A stretch of 17,154 bases of DNA from JBFXDW01 sp050180745 (GCA_050180745.1 JBFXDW010000036.1:1-17154), one strand, 5' to 3'. Shown: positions 7,413 to 14,463, counted from the first letter of the stretch. Numbers and translations are program-made. The notes: generated by a model from the letters alone, not told the origin.

Positions 7413-8423
7413 ATGGATAAGCCTACAAAACACGACGATTTTGATGAAAACCGATTGTTACGTACCGTTTCGGCGGATGAAACAGATTTACGTCTTGATC
7501 GTTGGTTCCGTCGCCATTTTTCAACTTTGTCTCATGGCGAGCTCCAAAAATGGTTACGTAAAGGACAAATTCGTGTGGACGGTAAGCGTGCTGATTCGGC
7601 TTTACGGCTCCAAGAAGGTCAAACTATTCGTTTACCTATGCCTCTTTTGCGGGACCCTCGGTTTCAATTCGCACCGCCGCTTCGCGTGGCAGGTGGAATT
7701 TCTGAGGAACGCCTTAAGGCTATGGTGATTTTTGAAGATGATGATGTGATCGTTCTGAATAAGCCTGCCGGACTAGCCGTTCAGGGTGGAACGGGGCTTA
7801 AAGAAAATCTTGATGATAGCTTGATGGTTTTTAGTATGGACGGTACAACGCGTCCTAAACTAGTCCACAGGCTTGATCGGGATACGAGCGGCGTTCTCTT
7901 GATTGCGCGTAATGATTTTGCGGCGGCCAAATTAGCGAAGGCTTTCCGTAATCACGATACGCAGAAAATATATTTTGCGCTGACATGTGGTGTGCCTCCA
8001 GAAGCTGAAGGCGAGATTGTTGCGCCTCTTGTCAAATGTGGGCAGGTTATGGCTATAGCGGATGAGGGAGAGCCTGAAGCTAAGAAAGCCCGTACACGCT
8101 ATCGAGCGATTGAAACCGTAGGAAAAAAAGCGGCATTTATGATGCTGTGGCCTTTAACGGGGCGAACTCATCAGCTTCGTGTTCATATGGCATATTTAGG
8201 TATGCCCATCTATGGGGACCCCCTTTATAGTAAGGAAGAGGAGAACGATCTTCCTGAAGAAGATTTGGGTTGTGGTCTGCACCTTCATGCGCGGCGGCTT
8301 ATTGTCCCTCATCCACGTGGCGGGATGATAGATGTGGTCGCGCCTTTAGGGGAAGCTATGCTAAAAACATGGCGCTGGTTTGGGTTTGATGAAAACACAG
8401 ACCTTTTATTCGAACAGGAATGA
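7413..8423 (+). CDS. rluC: RluA-family 23S rRNA pseudouridine synthase (RluC/RluD-like)
   Basis: This enzyme isomerises specific uridines of 23S rRNA (RluC-type sites) to pseudouridine. In 336 residues it shows an N-terminal S4 RNA-binding domain (about 26-75, LDRWFRRHF...GQIRVDGKRA) and a catalytic domain with NKPAG at 117-121. The signature HRLDRDTSGVLLIA (152-165) contains catalytic Asp155, and the GRTHQLRVHMAYLG motif (250-263) follows. The start at ATG 7413 follows AGAGG by 5 bases; an in-frame ATG at 7386 has no ribosome site. The AsmA-family gene begins 10 bp after the stop, and the ATP12 gene follows that, so the three look like one operon. In many alphaproteobacteria an rluC-like gene is followed by a HAD phosphatase and ATP12; here the AsmA gene occupies the middle place. 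RluC rather than RluD is a family-level guess. Confidence 0.9.
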   Translation: MDKPTKHDDFDENRLLRTVSADETDLRLDRWFRRHFSTLSHGELQKWLRKGQIRVDGKRADSALRLQEGQTIRLPMPLLRDPRFQFAPPLRVAGGISEERLKAMVIFEDDDVIVLNKPAGLAVQGGTGLKENLDDSLMVFSMDGTTRPKLVHRLDRDTSGVLLIARNDFAAAKLAKAFRNHDTQKIYFALTCGVPPEAEGEIVAPLVKCGQVMAIADEGEPEAKKARTRYRAIETVGKKAAFMMLWPLTGRTHQLRVHMAYLGMPIYGDPLYSKEEENDLPEEDLGCGLHLHARRLIVPHPRGGMIDVVAPLGEAMLKTWRWFGFDENTDLLFEQE

Positions 8424-8433
8424 CAAGAGGAAG

Positions 8434-10392
8434 ATGGCGACAATGAAAAAAGGCAGAGTCTTACGGGTTTTCTTTCTGCTGGTTGCTTTTGTAATCGGTT
8501 GTGGCGGGGCCTATATCGCGAGCTTTGATCCAAACGCTTATCGAGATGAGCTGGCGCGTCTTCTAAGCGAGAAAACGGGCCGTCATATTCAGCTCGGAGG
8601 CGCGCTGTCTTTGACTCTTTCCAAGAGTTTGGAGGTTATGCTTGATGTCAAGGATGTCCGGATAGGCAATCCTTCATGGGCTAGTCGTGAGGATATGGCT
8701 CATGTGGGGCGGCTCCGTTTTGGTTTAGATTTAAGGCCGCTTTTTGAGAAAAAGATTAGTATCTCAACGCTTCTTATAGAGGACGTTCAAGCTCAGCTCG
8801 AGAGCAACACGAAGGGACAAAACAACTGGTCGTTTCAGGCAAAGGAAACGGCATCAACGGGCGGTGTAAAGGCGGGAGCCAAAAACGATCCAGTAGATCA
8901 ACGGCGCGTTTCTTTCCATATTCAAGAAGCTCAAATTCTTAATAACAAAATTGGGTTTCGTTCGCCTGATGGCAAGGTGACATTGATGTCTTTGCCTCGT
9001 TTTACGTTGCGGAGTCAAAAAAAGTCAACGCGTCTTGAGATGGTGGGTATACTTAATGATTTACCCCTTCAGCTGACTCTTAAGGGGGCTCCGCTGGAGC
9101 AATGGAACGCTAAGCAATGGCCTTTTGATATGAAGGCGATGGTTGGGTCGCATAAGCTGGAGGCAACGGGCTCTATCGCGGCACAAGGTAAGCAAATCAC
9201 CTTTAGTTTTCTTTCTTTGTATAAGGGCGAGCATCAGCTCAGCGGGTCTGCACGTGTGTCTTTCCAGAACGTAGTCCCTTCTCTTTATGGACGCTTTAAG
9301 GCAAATAGTTTGGACAGCTCTTTTCTTGCGCTCTCTGGCGCGGCTATGAGCGGGGTAGGGCAAGCGGCTTCTTCAGAAACCGTTCCTTCCTCTTCTGAAA
9401 AGGGAAACAACACGCAGTTATTCTCGCGTGCTGCGTTTGATCTTGAAGGTCTTCGTAAAGGGAATGTTGATCTCGCCTTTGAAATTAAGCGCTGGCAAAT
9501 GAGCGGGGCGCATGTTGATAATGTTGATCTTCGGGTCAAGCTTAAGAATGGGGCTTTATCTGTTCCTTTTCTTGCGGACATAGGCGGTGCGCCCGCGAAA
9601 GGGGAGCTTGTGCTGCGAGCGGCTTTGGAGACTCCAGCGTTTTCGTTTAGTCTTAATGCGGCGCAAATTAATTTGACTAAATTGATTGACTATCAGGGCG
9701 TGGATCGGTTTGTCACGGGGCGTGCGGATGTTGGCGTTTCTTTGCATAGCTCTGGGAATAGTCCTTATCAGTTGGCTTCGCTCCTGCGAGGGAATATAGA
9801 CATTTTGTTGGATACGGATGCCGCTTCCAGCAGTGTCTTTAATGGGTTTATGGGGCAGGCTCTGGGTCTTTTTGTTCCCGGTTTCAATGCGTTTCTTGAG
9901 GCTGGCGTGAATTGCATGGCGGCGCATTATGTTGTGAAAAACGGGGTCGTTGAGACAAAGGGGTTCCTTGCTGATACGCAAATGACAACGATTGCTGGCG
10001 AAGGGCTTGTCAATTTGCCGGATGAACGTATTAATCTCAATTTCAAAACGAAGGCTAAAGGTGTGGGTAGTATCATTCCACCTATGAAGATTTATGGCCC
10101 CCTAACGTCCCCGCAATATGCGATGGAAAGCAAGGGCGTTTTGAATAAAGTTTTGGGTATGGTCGTGGGGGAGGAAACTCATAGCGAGGGCGTGCCTGAT
10201 GTGGTTGCTGTTGCGGGGAAAAACGCGTGTGAGGTTGCGTTGATGGCGCCTGTGGTAAGACCTGCCGTTTCATCTGGAACGCAGAATTCTATTTTGCCAG
10301 GAACAGCGGGAAAAATAGAAGACACGATTAGAAGTTTGGGAAAAAATATAGGCGGCCCCCTTCTCGAGCAGTTGAAGCTTTTTGGGAATTAG
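8434..10392 (+). CDS. AsmA-family inner-membrane-anchored protein
   Basis: AsmA-like proteins are large periplasmic beta-rich proteins anchored in the inner membrane and implicated in envelope lipid homeostasis; several relatives bridge the membranes for phospholipid transport. Here one N-terminal membrane anchor (about residues 9-29) is followed by the classic AsmA opening: FDPNAYRDELARLLSEKTGR, then LTLSKSLEVMLDVKDVRIGN and a DLRPLFEKKISISTLLIED segment. A long beta-rich body follows, and the C-terminal AsmA-type region has DTQMTTIAGEGLVNLPDERI and the IPPMKIYGPLTSP motif. The 652-residue length fits the family. The ATG at 8434 follows AAGAGG by 3 bases; an ATG three codons later (8443) is an alternative start. 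It is 10 bp behind the pseudouridine synthase and 6 bp ahead of ATP12. The mlaEF genes in the same window serve a related envelope process, but they are distant and separately transcribed. Confidence 0.88.
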   Translation: MATMKKGRVLRVFFLLVAFVIGCGGAYIASFDPNAYRDELARLLSEKTGRHIQLGGALSLTLSKSLEVMLDVKDVRIGNPSWASREDMAHVGRLRFGLDLRPLFEKKISISTLLIEDVQAQLESNTKGQNNWSFQAKETASTGGVKAGAKNDPVDQRRVSFHIQEAQILNNKIGFRSPDGKVTLMSLPRFTLRSQKKSTRLEMVGILNDLPLQLTLKGAPLEQWNAKQWPFDMKAMVGSHKLEATGSIAAQGKQITFSFLSLYKGEHQLSGSARVSFQNVVPSLYGRFKANSLDSSFLALSGAAMSGVGQAASSETVPSSSEKGNNTQLFSRAAFDLEGLRKGNVDLAFEIKRWQMSGAHVDNVDLRVKLKNGALSVPFLADIGGAPAKGELVLRAALETPAFSFSLNAAQINLTKLIDYQGVDRFVTGRADVGVSLHSSGNSPYQLASLLRGNIDILLDTDAASSSVFNGFMGQALGLFVPGFNAFLEAGVNCMAAHYVVKNGVVETKGFLADTQMTTIAGEGLVNLPDERINLNFKTKAKGVGSIIPPMKIYGPLTSPQYAMESKGVLNKVLGMVVGEETHSEGVPDVVAVAGKNACEVALMAPVVRPAVSSGTQNSILPGTAGKIEDTIRSLGKNIGGPLLEQLKLFGN

Positions 10393-10398
10393 AAAAGA

Positions 10399-11106
10399 AT
10401 GCAGAAAAAGAAAAGAGAATACACGGCACCCGTATATACCATTATAGAATCTGAGAAGGGGTGGCTGGTTCGGCGGAATGAGCGCTCGCTTATGACTCCC
10501 AAAGGGACGCCCTACCTTGTGCCCAAGGAAGGGCTGGCTGAGGCGATTGCTGTCGAATGGCGGGGGCAGAAAGATAAAATTGTGCCTGCTACGATGCCCT
10601 TGACGCAGCTTGCGGCAACAGCGCTTGATGTGATGATAGAAGTGCGTCCTCGTGTTATTCAAAGTTTGATTGCTTATACCCGCAGTGAGCTTTTATGCCA
10701 CCGTGCAGAAAGGCCAGAGGAGCTTGTCCTCCAGCAAGAGAAAGAATGGCAACCCTTGCTCGATTGGTGTGAGTCAGAGATAGGCTTACGTCTTTTTCCG
10801 ACAACAGGTATTATGCCGGTTGCGCCGTCTGAGGAGTCTATTGCAGCTCTCCAGAACAGGCTTGAAACTTACGACGATTATGCTCTTACGGGGTTACAAC
10901 AGGCGGCGGATGTGTCGGGCTCATTAGTTCTAGGTTTAGCACTGTGTGCAGGGCGCATTTCGGCGCAAGAGACCTTGGCTCTTAGCGAAATGGATGTTCT
11001 GCAACAGCATCAAAGATGGGGAGCCGATCCTGTGACCGAGGCTCGTCATAAAGCCGTTTTGTTTGACCTTGAAGCTGTAGAGCGGTTTATAAGAATCGTG
11101 GGTTAG
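10399..11106 (+). CDS. ATP12-family F1-ATPase assembly chaperone
   Basis: ATP12 proteins bind free F1 alpha subunits during ATP synthase assembly. The family is known from mitochondria and alphaproteobacteria, which supports the class assignment here. The 235-residue protein shows the N-terminal beta region (residues about 10-60, with TPKGTPYLVPKEGLAEAIAV), the conserved SELLCHRAERPEEL block (about 96-109) and QEKEWQPLLDW (113-123). The helical C-terminal part includes SGSLVLGLALCAG (173-185) and ends with the typical WGADPVTEAR (207-216). It starts 6 bp after the AsmA-family stop; the AAAAGA preceding the ATG is a weak ribosome site, consistent with coupled translation. It is the last gene of the three-gene unit, and no intrinsic terminator is obvious after it. 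Confidence 0.92.
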   Translation: MQKKKREYTAPVYTIIESEKGWLVRRNERSLMTPKGTPYLVPKEGLAEAIAVEWRGQKDKIVPATMPLTQLAATALDVMIEVRPRVIQSLIAYTRSELLCHRAERPEELVLQQEKEWQPLLDWCESEIGLRLFPTTGIMPVAPSEESIAALQNRLETYDDYALTGLQQAADVSGSLVLGLALCAGRISAQETLALSEMDVLQQHQRWGADPVTEARHKAVLFDLEAVERFIRIVG

Positions 11107-11162
11107 GGCCTGTTCAGAATCTTAAGGATTAATGAGGAAGAGGAATTTGCTCTAAGAAACCC

Positions 11163-11360
11163 CGTCATTCCAGATACGCGAACCTGCCACTCGCTGAAAG
11201 AAACATCGTTTTTTCAATTTGACTGACAATGCCGTCAGCGAGTAGGCAGGTGAGCGCTGTTCTGGAATCCCATTTTGGTAGGTTTGAAACTTGCAATGCT
11301 TACTTTCTTTGCAATTCTTGGAAATAAAAAACGGGATCCGCTGCCTGCGCAGGGATGACG
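11163..11360. repeat. MITE-like palindromic intergenic repeat, about 198 bp
   Basis: This gene-free stretch has near-perfect inverted ends: CGTCATTCC (11163-11171) and GGGATGACG (11352-11360), 8 of 9 matching. Inside, 11167-11196 and 11236-11268 form a long imperfect inverted repeat: both arms share ATTCCAGA, ACCTGCC and ACTCGCTG in the same order on opposite strands, with small gaps, around a loop of about 39 bases. The right end also holds the 10-bp palindrome CCTGCGCAGG (11344-11353). GTCATTCC/GGAATGAC ends are common in dispersed palindromic repeats of proteobacteria. No transposase frame is present. Apart from this, the 338-bp gap between the ATP12 and nuclease genes shows only a possible TATAAA box at 11411-11416. 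Confidence 0.65.
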
Positions 11361-11444
11361 AAAGGAATGGATGTTGACAATAGGAAGAGAAATGTAAAGA
11401 AAGTCCCCCCTATAAATGCCGAAACTTTGACTTCCGACTCTGCG

Positions 11445-11951
11445 ATGCCTTTTCCTCTCCTCCTCTTCCTTATCCTTCTTTCTTTTCCTGCTATGGCAGA
11501 AGAGGGGGCATTGCTGCCTCATAAGGTTTTGACTCCAGGCGAGGTGCGCAGCACAAATGTGGAAGAGATATGTCAGCCTGGTTATTCGAAGAGCGTGCGG
11601 CGTACCTCGCCCCAACTAAAGCGAAGCATTTATAAGAAATATGGCATCAAAGAATGGCATAAACGCTATAAGATCGACCATTTAATACCTCTATCCATTG
11701 GGGGTTCAGATAATGCGCCAAATCTATGGCCATCTCCACTCTTTACGAGTCCTATGAATGGGTACGATAAGGATCGGCTTGAATTTAAGCTCTATCGCAT
11801 GGTTTGTCATGAGGACTACGATGTAAAAAAGGCGCAAAAGGCTATCCAAGAAAACTGGTTAGAGGCCTATAAGGCATATTGCAGCGAACCAGATTCCTGT
11901 CCGTCTTTTGTTGATTATATGGAAGAGCGAGGTGTAAAAAAGAAAGAATGA
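11445..11951 (+). CDS. Secreted HNH-family endonuclease-like protein
   Basis: From ATG 11445 this is a 168-residue exported protein: a hydrophobic signal peptide (PFPLLLFLILLSFP, cleavage likely after AMA at residue 18) and then an HNH (His-Me finger) nuclease-like domain. The metal/catalytic core is IDHLIPLSIGG (77-87, Asp78-His79), followed by SDNAPNLWPSP (88-98), then KDRLE (109-113) and VCHED. A C-terminal helix, AQKAIQENWLEAYKAYC, is shared by the family of small secreted HNH proteins. The target and biological role are unknown; scavenging or extracellular DNA damage are guesses. The frame is open back to 11355, inside the adjacent repeat. I prefer 11445 because the signal peptide starts there, although no good ribosome site precedes it; ATG 11367 after AAAGGA is an alternative. 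It converges with the lipoprotein gene, 24 bp apart. Confidence 0.78.
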   Translation: MPFPLLLFLILLSFPAMAEEGALLPHKVLTPGEVRSTNVEEICQPGYSKSVRRTSPQLKRSIYKKYGIKEWHKRYKIDHLIPLSIGGSDNAPNLWPSPLFTSPMNGYDKDRLEFKLYRMVCHEDYDVKKAQKAIQENWLEAYKAYCSEPDSCPSFVDYMEERGVKKKE

Positions 11952-11975
11952 CTTGGTTTGTGAGGGCTTGAAATT

Positions 11976-12386
11976 CTACTCCAAACAATTCTTTACGGCA
12001 TAGGCACATTGTTCGTCCTCTGTCATAAAACCGCCCGTGGGACCATTGTAATTTACTTTTGCTACGCGATTGTTCATCATCACAATACTGACATTGCAAA
12101 AGCGGCGATGGTAGAATTCATCTCCAAGCGTAAATGCGTTCTCGATTGCTCCGGAAACAGTCGTTTTGACGGATTTCTTATGTTTCATTGACCAGCCATC
12201 ACCCGATTTATAAAGCCATATTTCCGTGTCACCTACTTTTCCTTTCTTAGAGGGGATGCCCATGCAGGAGAAAATCTCTTCAGAACTCATGCCAATGAGT
12301 TTTGTCTTGGCTTTTTGAGCCTCTTCGGCGCGTTGCATGGCGCAGGCTGATAGGAAGAGGAAAAAGAAAAGAATAAAGTGTTTCAT
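11976..12386 (-). CDS. Small putative lipoprotein with a faint BamE/SmpA-like region
   Basis: This 136-residue exported lipoprotein has a short basic start, a run of Phe/Leu/Ile, and a lipobox LSAC ending at Cys15. After a charged helix, the segment LIGMSSEEIFSCMGIPSKKG (30-49) then TEIWLYKSGDG resembles the two-helix-then-strand start of BamE/SmpA-type domains (a 'G M s x e e i ... m G x P' pattern). The rest has pairs of cysteines (Cys97, Cys127, Cys134) that could form disulfides, and a closing YNGPTGGFMTEDEQC region. The function is unknown and the BamE resemblance is weak. The ATG at 12386 follows the Trm112 stop codon by one base, so translation is coupled; the frame also runs back to 12413, but the signal sequence argues for 12386. 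It is the last gene of the CnoX-led unit. Confidence 0.75.
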   Translation of the reverse strand: MKHFILFFFLFLSACAMQRAEEAQKAKTKLIGMSSEEIFSCMGIPSKKGKVGDTEIWLYKSGDGWSMKHKKSVKTTVSGAIENAFTLGDEFYHRRFCNVSIVMMNNRVAKVNYNGPTGGFMTEDEQCAYAVKNCLE

Positions 12387-12387
12387 T

Positions 12388-12573
12388 TTAATCAAGCAAT
12401 TCTCTTGCTTCATCGGTTAGCATAATGGGAATGCCCTCCTGAACGGGAAAGGCTAATCCAGCTTTTTCGCTGAATAGTTCTTTCTTTTGCGCGTTATATT
12501 GCAAGGGGGCATGCGTGACGGGGCAGCATAGCATCTCTAGCATTTTTGGGGAGGCTTTATGTTCATGAGGCAT
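12388..12573 (-). CDS. Trm112-family small protein
   Basis: The 61-residue protein matches the Trm112/UPF0434 (YcaR-like) family. It has an N-terminal helix with MLEMLCCPVTHAPLQYN and the hallmark C-terminal segment GLAFPVQEGIPIMLTDEAR. Eukaryotic and archaeal Trm112 activates several methyltransferases; the bacterial small form is less well understood, so partner and role are open. Only the Cys-Pro knuckle remains at the zinc-site position (Cys16-Cys17-Pro-Val-Thr) and the second Cys pair is absent, as is usual in bacterial members. It starts 11 bp after the LON-domain gene and is followed one base after its stop by the lipoprotein gene. The order CnoX-like, LON domain, Trm112 recurs in alphaproteobacteria, to my knowledge. 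Confidence 0.9.
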   Translation of the reverse strand: MPHEHKASPKMLEMLCCPVTHAPLQYNAQKKELFSEKAGLAFPVQEGIPIMLTDEARELLD

Positions 12574-12584
12574 GATTTTTTCCT

Positions 12585-13220
12585 TTAGTGTTTGGCGCGC
12601 TCGCCATTGTCGCGTCTTAAATTGGCCATTTCAAGAAGAGCAATTAACGTCTCGGTTCGTTCTGCAAAAGAGGGAGCTTCTAAAAGAGCCTGCTTTTCAC
12701 TCGATTCAAACGGGCAAGAGAGGCACAAAGACGATATCAGTTCTTCGTCATCGCTGGCTTCAATAAGAGACCAGTCTGCATCAACGCCATAGCTGGCAAA
12801 ATAGGGTCTTAAAAGCGCAATCAGGCGTGGGCGAGAAAAGTCTATTTTATCTATAGGCAGAAGGTCATTCTTGAAAGAGCTGTAATCCACAGTGCCTATG
12901 CGAAAGGTGCTCGAAATGGTTTCTTCTGTGAGCGTAAAGCGTGAAATGCCAGAAAGTGTAATTAGGAAACGGCCATCCTCGGATTCAGCAAAGGTTACTA
13001 TTTTTCCTGCGCAGCCAATTTTATAAAGGGGAGGGTGTTTTTGTGTTTCTTGGGTTTTGATAGGCTGAATCATGCCAATCATACGATCTTTTCCCAAGGC
13101 GTGGCTGATCATATTGAGGTAGCGTGGTTCGAAAATGTTCAGCGGCAGGCGTAAGTGCGGTAACAAGATCGCGCCGCTGAGGCAGAGAAGAGGAAGGGTG
13201 TTTGGAAGACGAATGCTCAT
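12585..13220 (-). CDS. LON substrate-binding (N-terminal) domain protein
   Basis: The 211-residue protein consists only of a LON N-terminal-type domain, without AAA+ or protease parts. Family features: LPLLCLSGAILLPHLRLPLNIFEPRY at the start (residues 8-34, interrupted by no gaps), GMIQP (49-53), the strand pair IGCAGKIVTFAESEDGRFLITLSG (68-91, in two pieces) with GISRFTL, and a helical C-terminal part with LCLSCPFESSEKQALLEA. Stand-alone proteins of this type are thought to bind unfolded protein or to act as Lon-related adaptors, but no activity is firmly assigned. Its ATG overlaps the CnoX stop as ATGA (13217-13220), so it is co-translated with a holdase-like gene, which fits a role in protein quality control. 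Confidence 0.9.
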   Translation of the reverse strand: MSIRLPNTLPLLCLSGAILLPHLRLPLNIFEPRYLNMISHALGKDRMIGMIQPIKTQETQKHPPLYKIGCAGKIVTFAESEDGRFLITLSGISRFTLTEETISSTFRIGTVDYSSFKNDLLPIDKIDFSRPRLIALLRPYFASYGVDADWSLIEASDDEELISSLCLSCPFESSEKQALLEAPSFAERTETLIALLEMANLRRDNGERAKH

Positions 13221-14119
13221 GAGAATAAAATCGTCGAAAGGCGTTTGCGGGTGTCAATCGTAAGCGGGTGCGTTTGTCCTAAAGCTTCAAAGAATTTCAA
13301 AAGCTGTTTGCGGGCTTTATCGTCCTCCCACTTACGGTTCTTACGGATAATATCAAGCAGACAGTCGATCGCGTATTGATACTCTCCTGTTCCATAATAG
13401 GCCATCGCCAGATCAAAGCGAGTCTGATGATCATTCTCATTTTGTGTTAGCTTACTTTGAAGAGCGATTATATCCGTTTCTATTCCTTGGCTTTGGGTTG
13501 CAAGGTCCAACGCGGTTCGGACAGGGGCAAGAGCGGGATCCTTTTTGATGTTATCAGGAAGCGCATCAAAGGCAGCTTGTGCTTCTTTTATCTTCTTTTC
13601 TGCGATCAGACAGCGAATCTTTCCAGCGTGAGCGCGCGGCTCATCGGGCACATACTCAAGAACGTCCAGATAGATAGCATTAGCCGTGTAATAATCGCCT
13701 TCCTCGAAATGCGTTTCAGCTTGGGTAAGAGCGGCTTCGGCATCTTCTGCATTTTCATCTGTGGCTTTGGCACCTGTGGTTTTGATGAATGTTTTGAGCC
13801 AGTTCCTAATTTGGGGCTCAGGTAAAAGTCCGGCAAAGCCATCGACAACTTGGCCATTAAAGAAGGCATAGAGGGTTGGGATGCTTTCCAAGCGAAGCTG
13901 TTGGGCGATTTGCGGGTTCTCATCAATGTTGATGTGAGTCAGGCGAACGGCACCGTTTTCGGCTATAACAAGCTTATCCAGAAGAGGGGAGAGCTTGGCT
14001 GAAAGTTGGCTGCGGGGCGAGGTGAAATCGACAAGAATAGGAGCTTCTTTTGAGGCCTCTATAACGTCCACAGCGAATGTGCTGAGGGATGTTGTGAATA
14101 TGTAAGGAGAGGAAGTCAT
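13217..14119 (-). CDS. cnoX: CnoX/YbbN-like thioredoxin-TPR chaperone lacking the CXXC cysteines
   Basis: CnoX (YbbN) chaperedoxins combine a thioredoxin fold with TPR repeats and hold client proteins under oxidative stress for GroEL or DnaK. Here residues about 5-112 form the thioredoxin domain: ILVDFTSP leading to the active-site position, cis-proline loop SIPTLYAFFNGQ (79-90) and GFAGLLPEPQIRNWL. Residues about 125-300 form TPR-like helices, with THFEEGDYYTANAIYLDVL and AMAYYGTGEYQYAIDCLLDI. The active site that should read WCGPC instead reads RSQLS (36-40): Ser37 and Ser40 replace both cysteines, and the usual Trp is absent. E. coli CnoX keeps one cysteine, so this version should have no thiol redox activity and work as a pure holdase or adaptor. 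It heads the four-gene minus-strand unit. The 300-residue length fits the family. Confidence 0.9.
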   Translation of the reverse strand: MTSSPYIFTTSLSTFAVDVIEASKEAPILVDFTSPRSQLSAKLSPLLDKLVIAENGAVRLTHINIDENPQIAQQLRLESIPTLYAFFNGQVVDGFAGLLPEPQIRNWLKTFIKTTGAKATDENAEDAEAALTQAETHFEEGDYYTANAIYLDVLEYVPDEPRAHAGKIRCLIAEKKIKEAQAAFDALPDNIKKDPALAPVRTALDLATQSQGIETDIIALQSKLTQNENDHQTRFDLAMAYYGTGEYQYAIDCLLDIIRKNRKWEDDKARKQLLKFFEALGQTHPLTIDTRKRLSTILFS

Positions 14120-14148
14120 GAGATTCGCTCAAGGTTAATGGAGGCCGT

Positions 14149-14178
14149 ATTATGCCTTATTTGGCAAGCAGTTGGCAA
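14149..14178 (-). promoter_or_regulatory. Possible promoter of the CnoX-led operon
   Basis: On the minus strand, TTGCCA (14178-14173) and CATAAT (14154-14149) are 18 bases apart, with the start of transcription expected about 22 bases before the CnoX ATG at 14119. A second TTGCCA copy (14167-14162) lies too close to the -10 to serve as its -35. Confidence 0.4.
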
Positions 14179-14226
14179 ATCATGATAAAAAAATGTGTGG
14201 AGAGGGCTTTTTTGATAAATAGAGGC

Positions 14227-14254
14227 TTGCAAAGAGCGGCGCGCTATGTATTAT
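14227..14254 (+). promoter_or_regulatory. Promoter of the tRNA-Gly gene
   Basis: TTGCAA (14227-14232) and TATTAT (14249-14254) are 16 bases apart, and the -10 is preceded by TG-like bases. The sequence just after the -10 is GC-rich (CAGGCTCC), like discriminators of stringently controlled stable-RNA promoters. The predicted start near 14261 gives a leader of about 50 bases before the tRNA. Confidence 0.5.
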
Positions 14255-14312
14255 CAGGCTCCTCTTCGGCGGCGCTTCGTTATGAGCGCTTAGGGCCGAT
14301 ATTGTCTGTCGA

Positions 14313-14387
14313 GCGGGTGTAGCTCAGTGGTAGAGCACAACCTTGCCAAGGTTGGGGTCGCGAGTTCGAGCCTCGTCACCCGCTCCA
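14313..14387 (+). tRNA. tRNA-Gly (anticodon GCC)
   Basis: The cloverleaf folds cleanly over 75 bases. Acceptor stem: GCGGGTG (14313-14319) with CACCCGC (14377-14383), discriminator T and encoded CCA (14385-14387). The D-arm contains AGCTCAGTGGTAGAGC. The anticodon stem is CAACC/GGTTG with loop TTGCCAA, hence anticodon GCC, decoding GGC and GGU. The T-arm has loop TTCGAGC closed by GCGAG/CTCGT with one G-U pair. All conserved bases are present, so the gene is intact despite serving as the presumed integration site of the element that follows. Confidence 0.97.
14361..14387 (+). other. Presumed attL core within the tRNA-Gly 3' end
   Basis: The integrase gene starts its element-side boundary directly after the tRNA and reads towards it, the usual layout for tyrosine-integrase elements that use a tRNA 3' end. 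The core would be some part of the T-arm/acceptor region; its exact limits cannot be set because the second copy (attR) lies beyond the window. The complete tRNA implies the element restored the 3' end on entry. Confidence 0.55.
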
Positions 14388-14437
14388 TGACTTTTCAAGG
14401 GGTTAGGGAGATTATAGGGAGCCGCGATTCTTTCTGT

Positions 14438-14458
14438 TGGGAGTTTTAATGGGAGTTT
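14438..14458. repeat. Tandem TGGGAGTTT repeat, candidate integrase arm sites
   Basis: Two exact copies of TGGGAGTTT (14438-14446 and 14450-14458) are spaced 12 bp apart, between the tRNA 3' end and the integrase stop codon at 14464. Short direct repeats at this location are what arm-type binding sites of lambda-like integrases look like; a protein-binding role is inferred from position. Confidence 0.45.
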
Positions 14459-14463
14459 CAGTC

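Noticed and set aside
9556..9981. Minus-strand frames opposite the AsmA gene (9061-9981)
   Set aside because: These are antisense shadows: basic, low in hydrophobic pattern and without ribosome sites.
11374..11379. Perfect TTGACA box
   Set aside because: No -10-like hexamer lies 16-18 bases downstream; the TATAAA at 11411 is 31 bases away.
11355..11444. N-terminal extension of the HNH protein back to ATG 11355 or 11367
   Set aside because: It would place about 26-30 charged residues before the signal peptide and would start in or next to the repeat. ATG 11367 does have AAAGGA beside it, so it is not fully excluded.
14200..14216. GGGCTTTTTTG run as a terminator before the tRNA
   Set aside because: No stem pairs upstream of the T-run and no plus-strand gene precedes it.
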